From positions 107,567-171,566 of IMG/VR virus record IMGVR_UViG_3300021963_004854: DNA of 64,000 bases. One strand, 5' to 3'. This document shows, piece after piece, positions 23,003 through 30,250 of this stretch. This DNA comes from a virus. Position 1 is the stretch's first letter. Each line of letters opens with the position of its first letter. The position numbers were made by a program, and so were the translations under genes. The notes below the pieces were generated by a model. That model was not told where the DNA came from. It made no database searches and was given only the letters and a program-made list of their open reading frames with translations.

Positions 23003-23008
23003 GTTTGA

Positions 23009-23083
23009 CGCAGGGTGGAGCAGAGGTAGCTCGTCTGGCTCATAACCAGAAGGTCGTCGGTTCAAGTCCGACTCCTGCAACCA
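23009..23083 (+). tRNA. Initiator-like tRNA-fMet(CAU)
   Basis: Acceptor CGCAGGG/TCCTGCA has the unpaired C1-A72 that marks bacterial initiators; D-stem GAGC/GCTC gives A11-U24, also initiator-like. Anticodon arm TCTGG/CCAGA with loop CTCATAA lacks the three G-C pairs of a full initiator. CCA encoded. Confidence 0.85.
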
Positions 23084-23084
23084 G

Positions 23085-23185
23085 TTTAGTATCTTTGATC
23101 TGGGACACGCATACTAAGTCGTGCATATAAACTAAGATGCCCTGCATTCAGGGCTACGTAGGGGAAGATCCTACAAGATACTAAA
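23085..23185 (+). ncRNA. Structured RNA C with an 11-bp closing stem
   Basis: TTTAGTATCTT (23085-23095) pairs perfectly with AAGATACTAAA (23175-23185). Inside are CACG/CGTG (23106/23120), GCCCTG-CATT-CAGGGC (23139-23154) and GTAGG/CCTAC (23158-23174), giving a four-way-junction-like layout. It begins 2 nt after tRNA-fMet. Confidence 0.68.
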
Positions 23186-23253
23186 ACACCGCCGCCCGTA
23201 TGGTGTATAACAATCCCGGGCCTAGTTTCTCGTAAATATTTTTCAAAAAAGTA
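23186..23253 (+). other. Spacer with two hairpins between RNA C and an internal promoter
   Basis: ACACC (23186-23190)/GGTGT (23202-23206), and GTAAATA (23232-23238)/TATTTAC (23252-23258) with T-run and A-run inside, the latter overlapping the -35 of the next promoter. The second could act as a terminator for upstream RNA. Confidence 0.4.
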
Positions 23254-23282
23254 TTTACAAACACCACACAGTGGTGTATAAG
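23254..23282 (+). promoter_or_regulatory. Promoter with palindromic spacer for the large RNA
   Basis: TTTACA (23254-23259), 17 nt spacer, TATAAG (23277-23282). The spacer carries CACCAC-ACA-GTGGTG (23262-23276), a possible operator. Transcription would begin at about 23289. Confidence 0.6.
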
Positions 23283-23288
23283 TAGAGA

Positions 23289-24238
23289 ATAAGAAATGGC
23301 GGTATAGCGTCATTAGGGTAACCTTCGGCAACGAAGGCCAAAGCAGGGACTCCTACGTACCTGCGCCGGTAACGGTCCATCTATACAAGCCCAGGTAAGG
23401 GTTGTCTCGGCCATGGCCGTAAGCAATCCCCGTCAGTAGAATGGCGGTAGGCAGTAAGTGAGTGATATAAGTCCGAAAGGATATGAACAGAGCCAGTCGG
23501 TGAGTTCTAATAGACTGTGGTGGTCTAGCTGTATCGAACCAAACTCGCGAATGCTGAAAAACTAATGGGTAATCGCTGAGTCTGATCTAGCAAGAAAAGG
23601 CAAAGCGGTAGCACAATAGTTGAACCGATGAGGGGAGACTAGAAGTGCGGTTGATTAGTCCGCAAGACGAAAGACATGAGGAGTGTTGTATTTTGTATCT
23701 AACAAGATACGAAGCAACTGGAGCAGCACTTCTTGGTAGGTTCGCAAATTGCTTAATGGTAAAGCAACTGACTCTTAATCAGTAGATTCTAGGTTCAAAT
23801 CCTAGTTTGTAACAAAAAGCGAAAGTCTGCTCCAGTGCTATGTGAAAGGTGCTTAATACCTAACACGGAAGTGAATTGGGTTCACGGATTCCCGCAAGGA
23901 TGAAGTGATTGATCCGAGTGAAGACGTAGCGGTTTAGCGACTGCGAACAGCTTGCAAGGCTGGCGGAAGAACGAAGGTCGAATAGCATAGCATGATAAGT
24001 GATAAGCCACACTTCAAAAAAGGCAGCACTGAGGAATACTAGATGACCAGCGATGGCTCTAGTGGATAACGAGTTAACACTTCTCGCAAGGAAGTCGGTA
24101 CGGCTCAAAGGTCCTCAACTAAAAGCAGTAATCTCATGCTTTACAAAGACTTATTAGATGAACACATCAAACCCACTGGGCGGCAGGTCGACTTAATGCT
24201 GCGATAGCGGTCCCTGGTGTGTTCTTCTAATAAGTTTT
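23289..24238 (+). ncRNA. Candidate large ornate RNA (about 950 nt) with embedded tRNA-like module
   Basis: Nearly 1 kb without a convincing gene on either strand but dense in helices and GNRA loops: CCTTCG-GCAA-CGAAGG (23322-23337), CCG-GTAA-CGG (23366-23375), GCAGG/CCTGC (23343/23360), TCC-GAAA-GGA (about 23472), GTATCT-AACA-AGATAC (23695-23710). ACTGGAGCAG (23717-23726)/CTGCTCCAGT (23827-23836) encloses a tRNA-like cloverleaf. GCTATG (23837)/CATAGC (23986) closes another domain. The 3' end is a long stem 24146-24166/24218-24238 touching tRNA-Ala. Size, tRNA neighbourhood and tRNA insert recall GOLLD and ROOL RNAs, but I cannot confirm membership. Confidence 0.6.
23742..23812 (+). tRNA. tRNA-Lys(CUU)-like module inside the large RNA
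   Basis: D-arm GCTT/AAGC, anticodon arm ACTGA/TCAGT with loop CTCTTAA, T-arm CTAGG/CCTAG with loop TTCAAAT are all perfect. The acceptor TCGCAAA/TTTGTAA has one mismatch and is followed by CAAA instead of CCA. It is enclosed by a 10-bp stem (23717-23726/23827-23836). May be a functional tRNA needing CCA addition, a pseudogene, or a structural module. Confidence 0.6.
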
Positions 24239-24314
24239 GGGGAATTAGCTCAGATGGTAGAGCGCCAGCTTTGCAAGCTGGATGTCAACGGTTCGATCCC
24301 GTTATTCTCCACCA
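24239..24314 (+). tRNA. tRNA-Ala(UGC)
   Basis: Acceptor GGGGAAT/ATTCTCC, anticodon stem CCAGC/GCTGG with loop TTTGCAA, T-loop TTCGATC, CCA encoded. Its first base follows directly on the terminal stem of the large RNA. Confidence 0.94.
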
Positions 24315-24458
24315 ATATAGACCACCTATGCTGAACCTCGTGGGGAACCACATAGAGAAAGTGGTAGTGTATGCTGTTGCAACAGTAATTGCTATCTAGG
24401 AAGATTGCAACGTCCGGAAGTAAGCAATCAAGGCACACTGCGGGTGGTCACTCTTTTT
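24315..24458 (+). ncRNA. Structured RNA D between tRNA-Ala and tRNA-Leu
   Basis: GACCACC (24320-24326) pairs with GGTGGTC (24443-24449). Inside: CTATG/CATAG (24326/24351) stacked under GTGG-GGAA-CCAC (24340-24351, a GNRA loop), AGTGT (24366-24370)/ACACT (24435-24439), CTGT-TGCA-ACAG (24374-24385), and GATTGC/GCAATC (24403/24424). No gene. A T-run (CTCTTTTT) follows the closing stem. Confidence 0.65.
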
Positions 24459-24541
24459 GCGCCTATGGTGGAATTGGTAGACACGCTGGTTTTAGGTACC
24501 AGTGCGAAAGCGTGGGGGTTCGAGTCCCTCTAGGCGTACCA
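24459..24541 (+). tRNA. tRNA-Leu(UAG)
   Basis: Acceptor GCGCCTA/TAGGCGT, anticodon stem CTGGT/ACCAG with loop TTTAGGT, normal long variable arm, CCA encoded. Confidence 0.93.
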
Positions 24542-24547
24542 TTATAT

Positions 24548-24623
24548 GCTCCTGTAGCTCAGTTGGTAGAGCATCGGTTTGAAGAACCGAGTGTCGGCGG
24601 TTCGAACCCGTCTGGGAGCACCA
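24548..24623 (+). tRNA. tRNA-Phe(GAA)
   Basis: Acceptor GCTCCTG/TGGGAGC, anticodon stem TCGGT/ACCGA with loop TTGAAGA, T-loop TTCGAAC, CCA encoded. Confidence 0.93.
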
Positions 24624-24628
24624 GCTAT

Positions 24629-24713
24629 GGGTCGGTAAAGCCAGTGGCTCTGGCAGTCGGACTGTAAATCCGATCCGTTTTCGGGGGAGGATCGATACCT
24701 CACTGGCCCACCA
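24629..24713 (+). tRNA. tRNA-Tyr(GUA)
   Basis: Acceptor GGGTCGG/CTGGCCC, anticodon stem TCGGA/TCCGA with loop CTGTAAA, class II variable arm, CCA encoded. Confidence 0.92.
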
Positions 24714-24714
24714 A

Positions 24715-24791
24715 GGTCTGGTAGCTCAGTTGGTTAGAGCGTCGGCCTGTCACGCCGAAGGTCGCGGGTTCAAGTCCCGTCCAGATCGCCA
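24715..24791 (+). tRNA. tRNA-Asp(GUC)
   Basis: Acceptor GGTCTGG/CCAGATC, anticodon stem TCGGC/GCCGA with loop CTGTCAC, T-loop TTCAAGT, CCA encoded. Confidence 0.94.
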
Positions 24792-24810
24792 TTACAATAA
24801 ATATATTCAT

Positions 24811-24883
24811 GCGACTGTTCTCCTGGGTGAGGACTCAGCCTTCCAAGCTGACGGAGAGGGTTCGAATCCCTTCGGTCGCTCCA
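24811..24883 (+). tRNA. tRNA-Gly(UCC)
   Basis: Acceptor GCGACTG/CGGTCGC, anticodon stem TCAGC/GCTGA with loop CTTCCAA, T-loop TTCGAAT, CCA encoded. Confidence 0.93.
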
Positions 24884-24885
24884 AT

Positions 24886-24966
24886 GCCCCCGTATACCCT
24901 CTGGCTACGAACCAGTGGAAAGGTTAACTGAATTACATGCAGGTTTGAGTCCTGTCGGGGGCTCCA
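24886..24966 (+). tRNA. D-arm-less tRNA-Arg(ACG)
   Basis: Acceptor GCCCCCG/CGGGGGC, discriminator T, CCA encoded; T-arm GCAGG/CCTGT with loop TTTGAGT; anticodon arm CTGG/CCAG with loop CTACGAA, the usual Arg(ACG) loop. Between acceptor and anticodon arm are only about 7-8 nt (TATACCCT), so there is no D-arm, while the variable region is about 22 nt. This is the only Arg tRNA in the array. Confidence 0.6.
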
Positions 24967-24988
24967 TTCTCAACGAAGGAAAAATAAT

Positions 24989-25168
24989 ATGAATATCAAA
25001 ACTTACATGGCTCTAGCAGTTGCCGCTCTTACTGCCGCTTGCGCTCCAGCTTCGGAAAAACCATCGGTTGCAGAAGCCGCTGGTCCAGCCGCAGAAGAAG
25101 CACTTGCTACAGCAAATGCAACAGAAGCAGTAGAGCCTGCTCTTGGTGAAAATGAAAAGCCAAAGTAA
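24989..25168 (+). CDS. Small lipoprotein
   Basis: 59 residues: signal peptide MNIKTYMALAVAALTAAC with lipobox LTAAC, then an Ala/Glu/Pro-rich tail (EKPSVAEAAGPAAEEALA). Resembles entericidin-like or spanin outer-subunit-like small lipoproteins, but no inner spanin partner is visible nearby. GAAGGA upstream of ATG 24989. Flanked by tRNA genes. Confidence 0.7.
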   Translation: MNIKTYMALAVAALTAACAPASEKPSVAEAAGPAAEEALATANATEAVEPALGENEKPK

Positions 25169-25178
25169 TTAAAAGTTT

Positions 25179-25255
<77 letters not shown>

Positions 25256-25261
25256 GTTTTT

Positions 25262-25336
25262 GTCGGTGTGTTGTAACGGTAACATGCAGGTCTCCAAAAC
25301 CTTGCGATCCGGGTTCGAATCCTGGCACCCTCGCCA
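25262..25336 (+). tRNA. tRNA-Trp(CCA)
   Basis: Anticodon loop CTCCAAA, T-loop TTCGAAT, CCA encoded. The acceptor GTCGGTG/CACCCTC has two mismatches (positions 2 and 3), so it may be weakened or decaying. Confidence 0.82.
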
Positions 25337-25354
25337 TTTTATGACAGGTGACTT

Positions 25355-25795
25355 ATGTATGATAAAGCAAGAGAAGCAATTCTAAACTCTAGTGAAACGT
25401 CATCTGTTTATATCGGTGCCGATTCTATTAGGTTCAAGCGTAAAGACGGTCATTGGTATGCTAAGTATTCTACCGTCATTATTCTTCATATGGATTCTAA
25501 GCACGGTGCTAGAATTTTTCATAAAAACATTGAAATGCGTGACTTTGGTAACTTACGCCAACGTCTAATAGCGGAAGTTGGATTTGCTATCGAAGCCGCA
25601 ACGGCAATACTTGACGTTTTGGGTGAAAGAAAGTTGGAAATTCATCTTGACATTAACCCAAATCCAAAGTATAAGAGTAATGTAGCCGTGAAAGAAGCAC
25701 TCGGCTACGTTAAAGGAACTCTTGGTATTGATGCTAAGATCAAGCCAGAGTCCTTCGCTGCAACACATGCGGCGGACCACGTTGTGCGGGGTTAG
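25355..25795 (+). CDS. YkuK-like RNase H-fold protein (DUF458)
   Basis: 146 residues. VYIGADSIRFK (acidic strand), FGNLRQRLIAEVGFAIEAA and LEIHLDINPNPKYKSNVAVKEA fit the DUF458/YkuK family, predicted RNase H-like with metal-binding Asp residues. Activity is not established for the family. Its last 10 bases overlap the 5' end of tRNA-Val, so RNase P processing would remove the stop codon region from the message. Confidence 0.75.
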   Translation: MYDKAREAILNSSETSSVYIGADSIRFKRKDGHWYAKYSTVIILHMDSKHGARIFHKNIEMRDFGNLRQRLIAEVGFAIEAATAILDVLGERKLEIHLDINPNPKYKSNVAVKEALGYVKGTLGIDAKIKPESFAATHAADHVVRG

Positions 25796-25861
25796 CTCAG
25801 TTGGTAGAGCGTCTGCTTTACACGCAGAATGTCGGCGGTTCGAGCCCGTCACTCCGTACCA
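25786..25861 (+). tRNA. tRNA-Val(UAC)
   Basis: Acceptor GCGGGGT/ACTCCGT, anticodon stem TCTGC/GCAGA with loop TTTACAC, T-loop TTCGAGC, CCA encoded. Overlaps the 3' end of the preceding gene. Confidence 0.92.
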
Positions 25862-25900
25862 TATATTATGATAGTATTAACAACAAAAGGTAAAACTTAT

Positions 25901-26419
25901 ATGAAAAACTTTATGATCGCAGCCGCTCTTGGCACTGCCGCTCTCGCAACTCCTGCATTTGCTGGTGACTTTTCTGGTCCACGACTAGAAGCCACTGCTG
26001 GTGCCGATGATGTTACACGGGGCGTTGATCCTACCGACGTAACTTATGGCGCAGGCCTTGGTTACGACCTACAGTTCGGTAAGATTGTAGTTGGTGCAGA
26101 AGCAACCGCATCAAACGTATTTGAACGTGCAGACCTCGGTGCTGCCGCTCGTCTTGGTTATGTTTTGAACGATAACGTTCTCGCTTACACTCGCGTTGGT
26201 TATGCTAATCTTGAGCGTCCTCAGACTTGCACACCCGGTGTTGGAACTCGTCCAGCAGTTTGCCGTAATACTGCAAACTTGGAAGGTCTAGCCCTTGGTG
26301 GTGGTCTTGAAGTGAACCTTCTTGGACCAGTTTATACTAAGGTAGAATACCGCTATACCGACTTTGAAGGTCGCGTTGGCAAGCATAATGGTCTTGTTGG
26401 TGTAGGAATTCGTTTCTAA
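25901..26419 (+). CDS. Outer-membrane beta-barrel protein (Omp25/opacity-like)
   Basis: 172 residues from ATG 25901. Signal peptide MKNFMIAAALGTAALATPAFA, then alternating beta strands (VTYGAGLGYDLQFGKIVVGA, DNVLAYTRVGYANL, VYTKVEYRYTDFEG) and a C-terminal GIRF ending in Phe, the BAM recognition signal. This is the 8-strand barrel type common in alphaproteobacteria. Two Cys in an exposed loop (TCTPGVGTRPAVC) may form a disulfide. A phage copy could mask or replace the host receptor to block superinfection. Confidence 0.85.
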   Translation: MKNFMIAAALGTAALATPAFAGDFSGPRLEATAGADDVTRGVDPTDVTYGAGLGYDLQFGKIVVGAEATASNVFERADLGAAARLGYVLNDNVLAYTRVGYANLERPQTCTPGVGTRPAVCRNTANLEGLALGGGLEVNLLGPVYTKVEYRYTDFEGRVGKHNGLVGVGIRF

Positions 26420-26489
26420 TCCAACCCTATTAAACTTCCTGGGTATGAAGTAAACTGCCCATTTTACATTTAACTTGGAAACTTCAAGC

Positions 26490-27032
26490 ATGTTCATAAC
26501 AGATGTTTTTTCGGAAGAAGAGCTAGAAAGAATTCACGCTGATCTAGACAGTGAGTTGGAAAAAGATGGCTGGCATAGTTGGTCGAGAGCCAAACTTAAT
26601 GTAGCACAAGCATCTAGCGTCGAAAAAACATCCGAATATCCCCATGAACAGGGCGACATTACATTTAAGTATATTAATGGCGATATGAAAAATCTTATTC
26701 GCCAGAAACTAATTGAAATCGACCCTAACATTAGGGGATATGATTTCACCGCTTTCTATCAGATTTGGGATGTTGGTGCTGCTACTGGAATGCATGATGA
26801 CAGTAGGTATATGTTCAATGCAACGTTCTATCTGAATAAAGATTGGCTGCCAGACGATGGTGGTCTGTATGTGTATCTAGATGATGAGTATAAAGTGTTT
26901 GTTCCTAAATACAACTCTTGTGCATTTATCAATAAATCAAAATTAGAACCACATCTGGTTACCCCGATAACAACTAATGCGAGAGAAAAGCGTTATACTA
27001 TTCACTGTAAAGGCATAATTATTGAAAGTTAG
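26490..27032 (+). CDS. 2OG-Fe(II) oxygenase (prolyl-hydroxylase-like)
   Basis: 180 residues from ATG 26490 (GGAA upstream). Double-stranded beta-helix features: MHDDSRYMFNATFYLNKDW supplies the HxD metal pair, DDGGLYVYLDD the turn, and EPHLVTPITTNAREKRYTIH the distal His and the Arg for 2-oxoglutarate. Target unknown. First of several oxygenases in this block. It converges with the next gene, overlapping by 14 bp. Confidence 0.82.
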   Translation: MFITDVFSEEELERIHADLDSELEKDGWHSWSRAKLNVAQASSVEKTSEYPHEQGDITFKYINGDMKNLIRQKLIEIDPNIRGYDFTAFYQIWDVGAATGMHDDSRYMFNATFYLNKDWLPDDGGLYVYLDDEYKVFVPKYNSCAFINKSKLEPHLVTPITTNAREKRYTIHCKGIIIES

Positions 27033-27759
27033 GTTTCCATAGAAACTTATCCGGATGACCGTGAAGGATTAAATCATCCGCATGAATAAATCTAATTGTC
27101 ATACAAAGTCTAGTATTTTGCTTTACCCTAGAAACTCCGTGATATGTTCCGGTGCCTTGGATAATTAATGCGTCATTTGCATTCGGTGAATATCTAAATT
27201 CGCCATCATACTTATCGTGCGCCCAGAAATCTCCACCATTACCACCATTGGCATAATATGTAAAGCTGTGGACCTGATTGATTTCGGTATCGATAACTTG
27301 ATCGTCGGCATCTAGATGTGCCTCAAGATTCTCACCTTCTGGTAAGATATTGATGATTCCTCTAAATGGAATCCAGTTTCTATCGCCATTGAAAGGTTCT
27401 GCTTTTCTAGCAGATTGAATCATCAATCGACATACTGGGTCTAAGTTTTTATTGAGATATTGTTCCGACCAGTCCGTGATAGTGTCGTTTGTCTGGTGAA
27501 AATATTCTGGAATTTGTGATAGTGACCACAGAATTTGATATGCGCGGTATGTAGAAAGTCCGCATAATTTTACATTTTCACCATGAAGAACAAAACTTCT
27601 TTGTTCGTCTAGATTTTGTTTCCATTTACCTTGTGTTCGATGATGAATATAGTTATTAATACTAATTCTAGTATCTTCATCTAGATAATCATTATAAACC
27701 CAGATTTTGGAGGGCAAATACATGCCCTCCATTTCTGTTTGTAGAACCAACTCGGTCAT
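27019..27759 (-). CDS. 2OG-Fe(II) oxygenase
   Basis: 246 residues. HLDADDQ gives the HxD pair, GGDFWAHDKYDGEFRYSP the core strands and YHGVSRVKQNTRLCMTIRF the distal His and Arg. Starts 2 bases after the subtilase stop on the same strand, so both are probably one transcript. Substrate unknown. Confidence 0.82.
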   Translation of the reverse strand: MTELVLQTEMEGMYLPSKIWVYNDYLDEDTRISINNYIHHRTQGKWKQNLDEQRSFVLHGENVKLCGLSTYRAYQILWSLSQIPEYFHQTNDTITDWSEQYLNKNLDPVCRLMIQSARKAEPFNGDRNWIPFRGIINILPEGENLEAHLDADDQVIDTEINQVHSFTYYANGGNGGDFWAHDKYDGEFRYSPNANDALIIQGTGTYHGVSRVKQNTRLCMTIRFIHADDLILHGHPDKFLWKPNFQ

Positions 27760-27761
27760 AA

Positions 27762-29468
27762 TTACTTAATCGCTGCACCTCTCCATGCCGCGAAATATGA
27801 CTGACTGTTGATATTTTCTAACGCCGACGCAATATCGGTATTATAATCATAGCTGGCATCGCGAGAAGGGTCTGTTGCAAAGAAGAACAGATTTGGAGAA
27901 ATTGCTTCACCGACTGTTGTGGTTTGCTTGACTTTGAACTTAACAATTTCTAGTGTCTGACCTTCAGGCAGTGCTTCCATTGGCTTAGATACTGTGAATG
28001 TTCCTGTTTCAGAATTTAGAGCGATATATTGCTCATACTTTGCCTGAATTTCTGCATTCTCCCAAACTAAAGCATATTCACCCGCTGCACCAAAGATATC
28101 TGTAGTAGAACCAAATGCCAGGTTGTTAATATCACCGTCAATCGTTTCTACCGCTTCACTGAATATGCCAATATAGAAGTCTAGATCGCCATAGGTTGTA
28201 ATTTCTCCGTTACCATCAATCAAGTGAACAATCTTATTTTGGGCGCTGGAGAATTTATTATTGTCTACGAGAAGAACACCCTTAGTTGTGTCTGCAACCA
28301 GAAGATCTAAAATAGTTTCTGGCGTTAGTGGCGACGGTGCTACCGATAAAAGAGCGGTTGTAGAACCAGTAACGAATCCAGCAGAAATAGAAGTACCATC
28401 TGACTTGACGTATTGACCAGAGATATCTGCCACTGTTACTTGCACACCTGGCGCGAACATGTCAATAACTTGACCGAAGTTCGTTGTAATACCTTGTGAA
28501 GTTGAGAAGTTATTGAAACCTGCTGCAATATCGTCGCTATCGGATGCGGCAACAGTAATAACATTTGCCATACCAGCAGGCGAATAGTTTGCAACATCAC
28601 CACCAAAGTTACCAGCAGCGGCAACAACAGTGATGCCCGAATTAATCAGACTTTGAATTTTTTGCTCCAGATAGAAACTCTTTGGTACTAACCAAGAGCA
28701 ATTTACTACCTTTGGAACTGCTGGTGTATTTTGATGGTGAACAAGAATAGCATCGATGGCTGCACCAAGATCTAGTAGAGTTGGCTTTTGTCCAGTATCA
28801 AATGTCTTGACGTTCATTAGTTTTGCATATTGCTGTAGACCTACGTTTTTACCTACGGCGGCGGATGCAATTGCAGTACCGTGACCTAGATTGTCTGCGA
28901 AGTTTGCAAAACTGTTTAACTTGAAAAAGTCTTCCGTTTCTAAATCGGCGTGATCAAATTCTTCATGGCTGAAATTGATACCCGAGTCGATTACAAAAAT
29001 TTCAGGCTTTGTTTTATAGTCTGAATTAATCTTTTCAAATGTTGTTGGGAATGGACGATAGCGTGAAGAAATTCTAATTCTTGCCCATTGCGCATCGGGT
29101 GCAGAAAGGTCAGTTGTTTCGCCAGTTAGCGCACTCATCAATTTTACTGGAGCATCTGCTGGGTCCATTTTGCCACCAACTAAGTCATAAAGCGCAAGAG
29201 GGTCAGAAGTCTTTACGATATATGTGTTATCGCCTAAATCGTCATCGACTGTTACCGTCTCTAATACTGCCGCGTCATCGGTGTTGATGATAACTGATAC
29301 TTCACCAGTACCGTCAAGAGCAATATCTTCCACGCTCGTATCAGCCTTGGCCACACTAAGAAGTGCTAATGGAATATAAATAGTTTCTGATTCAGAAACC
29401 GGTAAACCGCACTTTTCTGCAAAAACATTTCTGCTCTCAATAGTAGAGAAGGTTAATTGGTATTGCAT
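27762..29468 (-). CDS. Subtilisin-like serine protease (S8)
   Basis: 568 residues from ATG at 29468 (AGGAT upstream). Catalytic triad visible: Asp in FVIDSGINFSHEEF, His in NLGHGTAIASAAVG, Ser in DGTSISAGFVTG; the oxyanion Asn is in AAAGNFG. About 160 N-terminal residues precede the protease and may be a propeptide or virion-targeting domain. The C-terminal 170 residues look beta-rich and Asp/Glu-rich, perhaps cadherin-like. No signal peptide, so it acts in the cytoplasm or virion unless released by lysis. Confidence 0.9.
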   Translation of the reverse strand: MQYQLTFSTIESRNVFAEKCGLPVSESETIYIPLALLSVAKADTSVEDIALDGTGEVSVIINTDDAAVLETVTVDDDLGDNTYIVKTSDPLALYDLVGGKMDPADAPVKLMSALTGETTDLSAPDAQWARIRISSRYRPFPTTFEKINSDYKTKPEIFVIDSGINFSHEEFDHADLETEDFFKLNSFANFADNLGHGTAIASAAVGKNVGLQQYAKLMNVKTFDTGQKPTLLDLGAAIDAILVHHQNTPAVPKVVNCSWLVPKSFYLEQKIQSLINSGITVVAAAGNFGGDVANYSPAGMANVITVAASDSDDIAAGFNNFSTSQGITTNFGQVIDMFAPGVQVTVADISGQYVKSDGTSISAGFVTGSTTALLSVAPSPLTPETILDLLVADTTKGVLLVDNNKFSSAQNKIVHLIDGNGEITTYGDLDFYIGIFSEAVETIDGDINNLAFGSTTDIFGAAGEYALVWENAEIQAKYEQYIALNSETGTFTVSKPMEALPEGQTLEIVKFKVKQTTTVGEAISPNLFFFATDPSRDASYDYNTDIASALENINSQSYFAAWRGAAIK

Positions 29469-29527
29469 TGATATAATCCTATCTGAGATTAACAAGGTAA
29501 ATTCTGTTATATTTATAAAGGCACGCT

Positions 29528-30250
29528 ATGCTAGTTCATGTTATAAGCAATTTAGATTTGAAGTTCCACGAATTTACTCCAATAGAAGATGAAGTTATTC
29601 CTGATGGCACAGACTTAGTAATTTTTTGCGGCGGATTTTCAAATAGAATGAAACGTTCATTGCTATATTGTGAAACATTGATACAGAAATACCCCGATGT
29701 TAAATTTATAATGAACATGGCACCCATCGACCATTATATGGAAGTACCAGACATTTTATATAGCGCAATGCGAGTTCGCTATGAAAATAGTCCGCTAAGA
29801 AATTTACATTACTCCAAAGAGCCATTTCAAACTAACGATTACGACATTCTAACGTTGGTGGGTTGGCCAAAAGTAAATCAAGTTCCCGAAAAATTAGAAA
29901 AGGTTTTTGGCACTCCACGCCCGCGATATCTAAAAGATGGCGAATGCTGTAATACTCAATTTAGGTATTTTGTTTCGTTGGAAGAGATGAATGCATTTTA
30001 TCAGCAAGAACGACATATGTTAGAAGAATGGTTAGCAACCGATTCCGGTAAACAAAAAATATTAGTAACAGGCACCGCGCCCCTAAATGACCCGTATGCA
30101 GGCGAATACAAATTATATGAAGATTTGAATCTATCTGATATTATTTGGATTCATGGTGGGAATGAAATCTATGATAAGACTGAGAACGATACTAGATTAA
30201 TCTGCAATCCAGGCAGAGGATTGTCTAGAAGCAATACATTTATCGTATAG
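29528..30250 (+). CDS. Degenerate calcineurin-like phosphoesterase
   Basis: 240 residues. The order of motifs matches metallophosphoesterases but the metal ligands are changed: HVISNLDLKFH for the xxSDxH block, FCGGFSN for GDxxN, MAPIDHY for GNHD, and WIHGGNE for GHxH. It may bind without catalysis, or be a divergent enzyme. The 3' end overlaps the convergent PP-loop gene by 54 bp. An intact phosphoesterase is encoded at 41654. Confidence 0.6.
   Translation: MLVHVISNLDLKFHEFTPIEDEVIPDGTDLVIFCGGFSNRMKRSLLYCETLIQKYPDVKFIMNMAPIDHYMEVPDILYSAMRVRYENSPLRNLHYSKEPFQTNDYDILTLVGWPKVNQVPEKLEKVFGTPRPRYLKDGECCNTQFRYFVSLEEMNAFYQQERHMLEEWLATDSGKQKILVTGTAPLNDPYAGEYKLYEDLNLSDIIWIHGGNEIYDKTENDTRLICNPGRGLSRSNTFIV

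Noticed and set aside
23086-23331. Minus-strand frame across RNA C and the internal promoter
   Set aside because: Covers both arms of an 11-bp stem and a promoter; no start signal.
23411-23422. CGGCCATGGCCG palindrome
   Set aside because: Probably one more hairpin or chance palindrome in the large RNA; no evidence of a separate site.
23860-24108. Minus-strand 82-codon frame in the large RNA
   Set aside because: No ribosome site, biased composition, and lies across several paired regions; more likely non-coding.
23287-24238. Group I or group II intron
   Set aside because: No recognisable domain V, P7 core or intron-encoded protein, and no split gene flanking it.
27019-27759. TET/JBP dioxygenase for DNA base oxidation
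   Set aside because: The oxygenases here have prolyl-hydroxylase-like features; I do not see TET/JBP signatures, so the TAGT partner is not identified.
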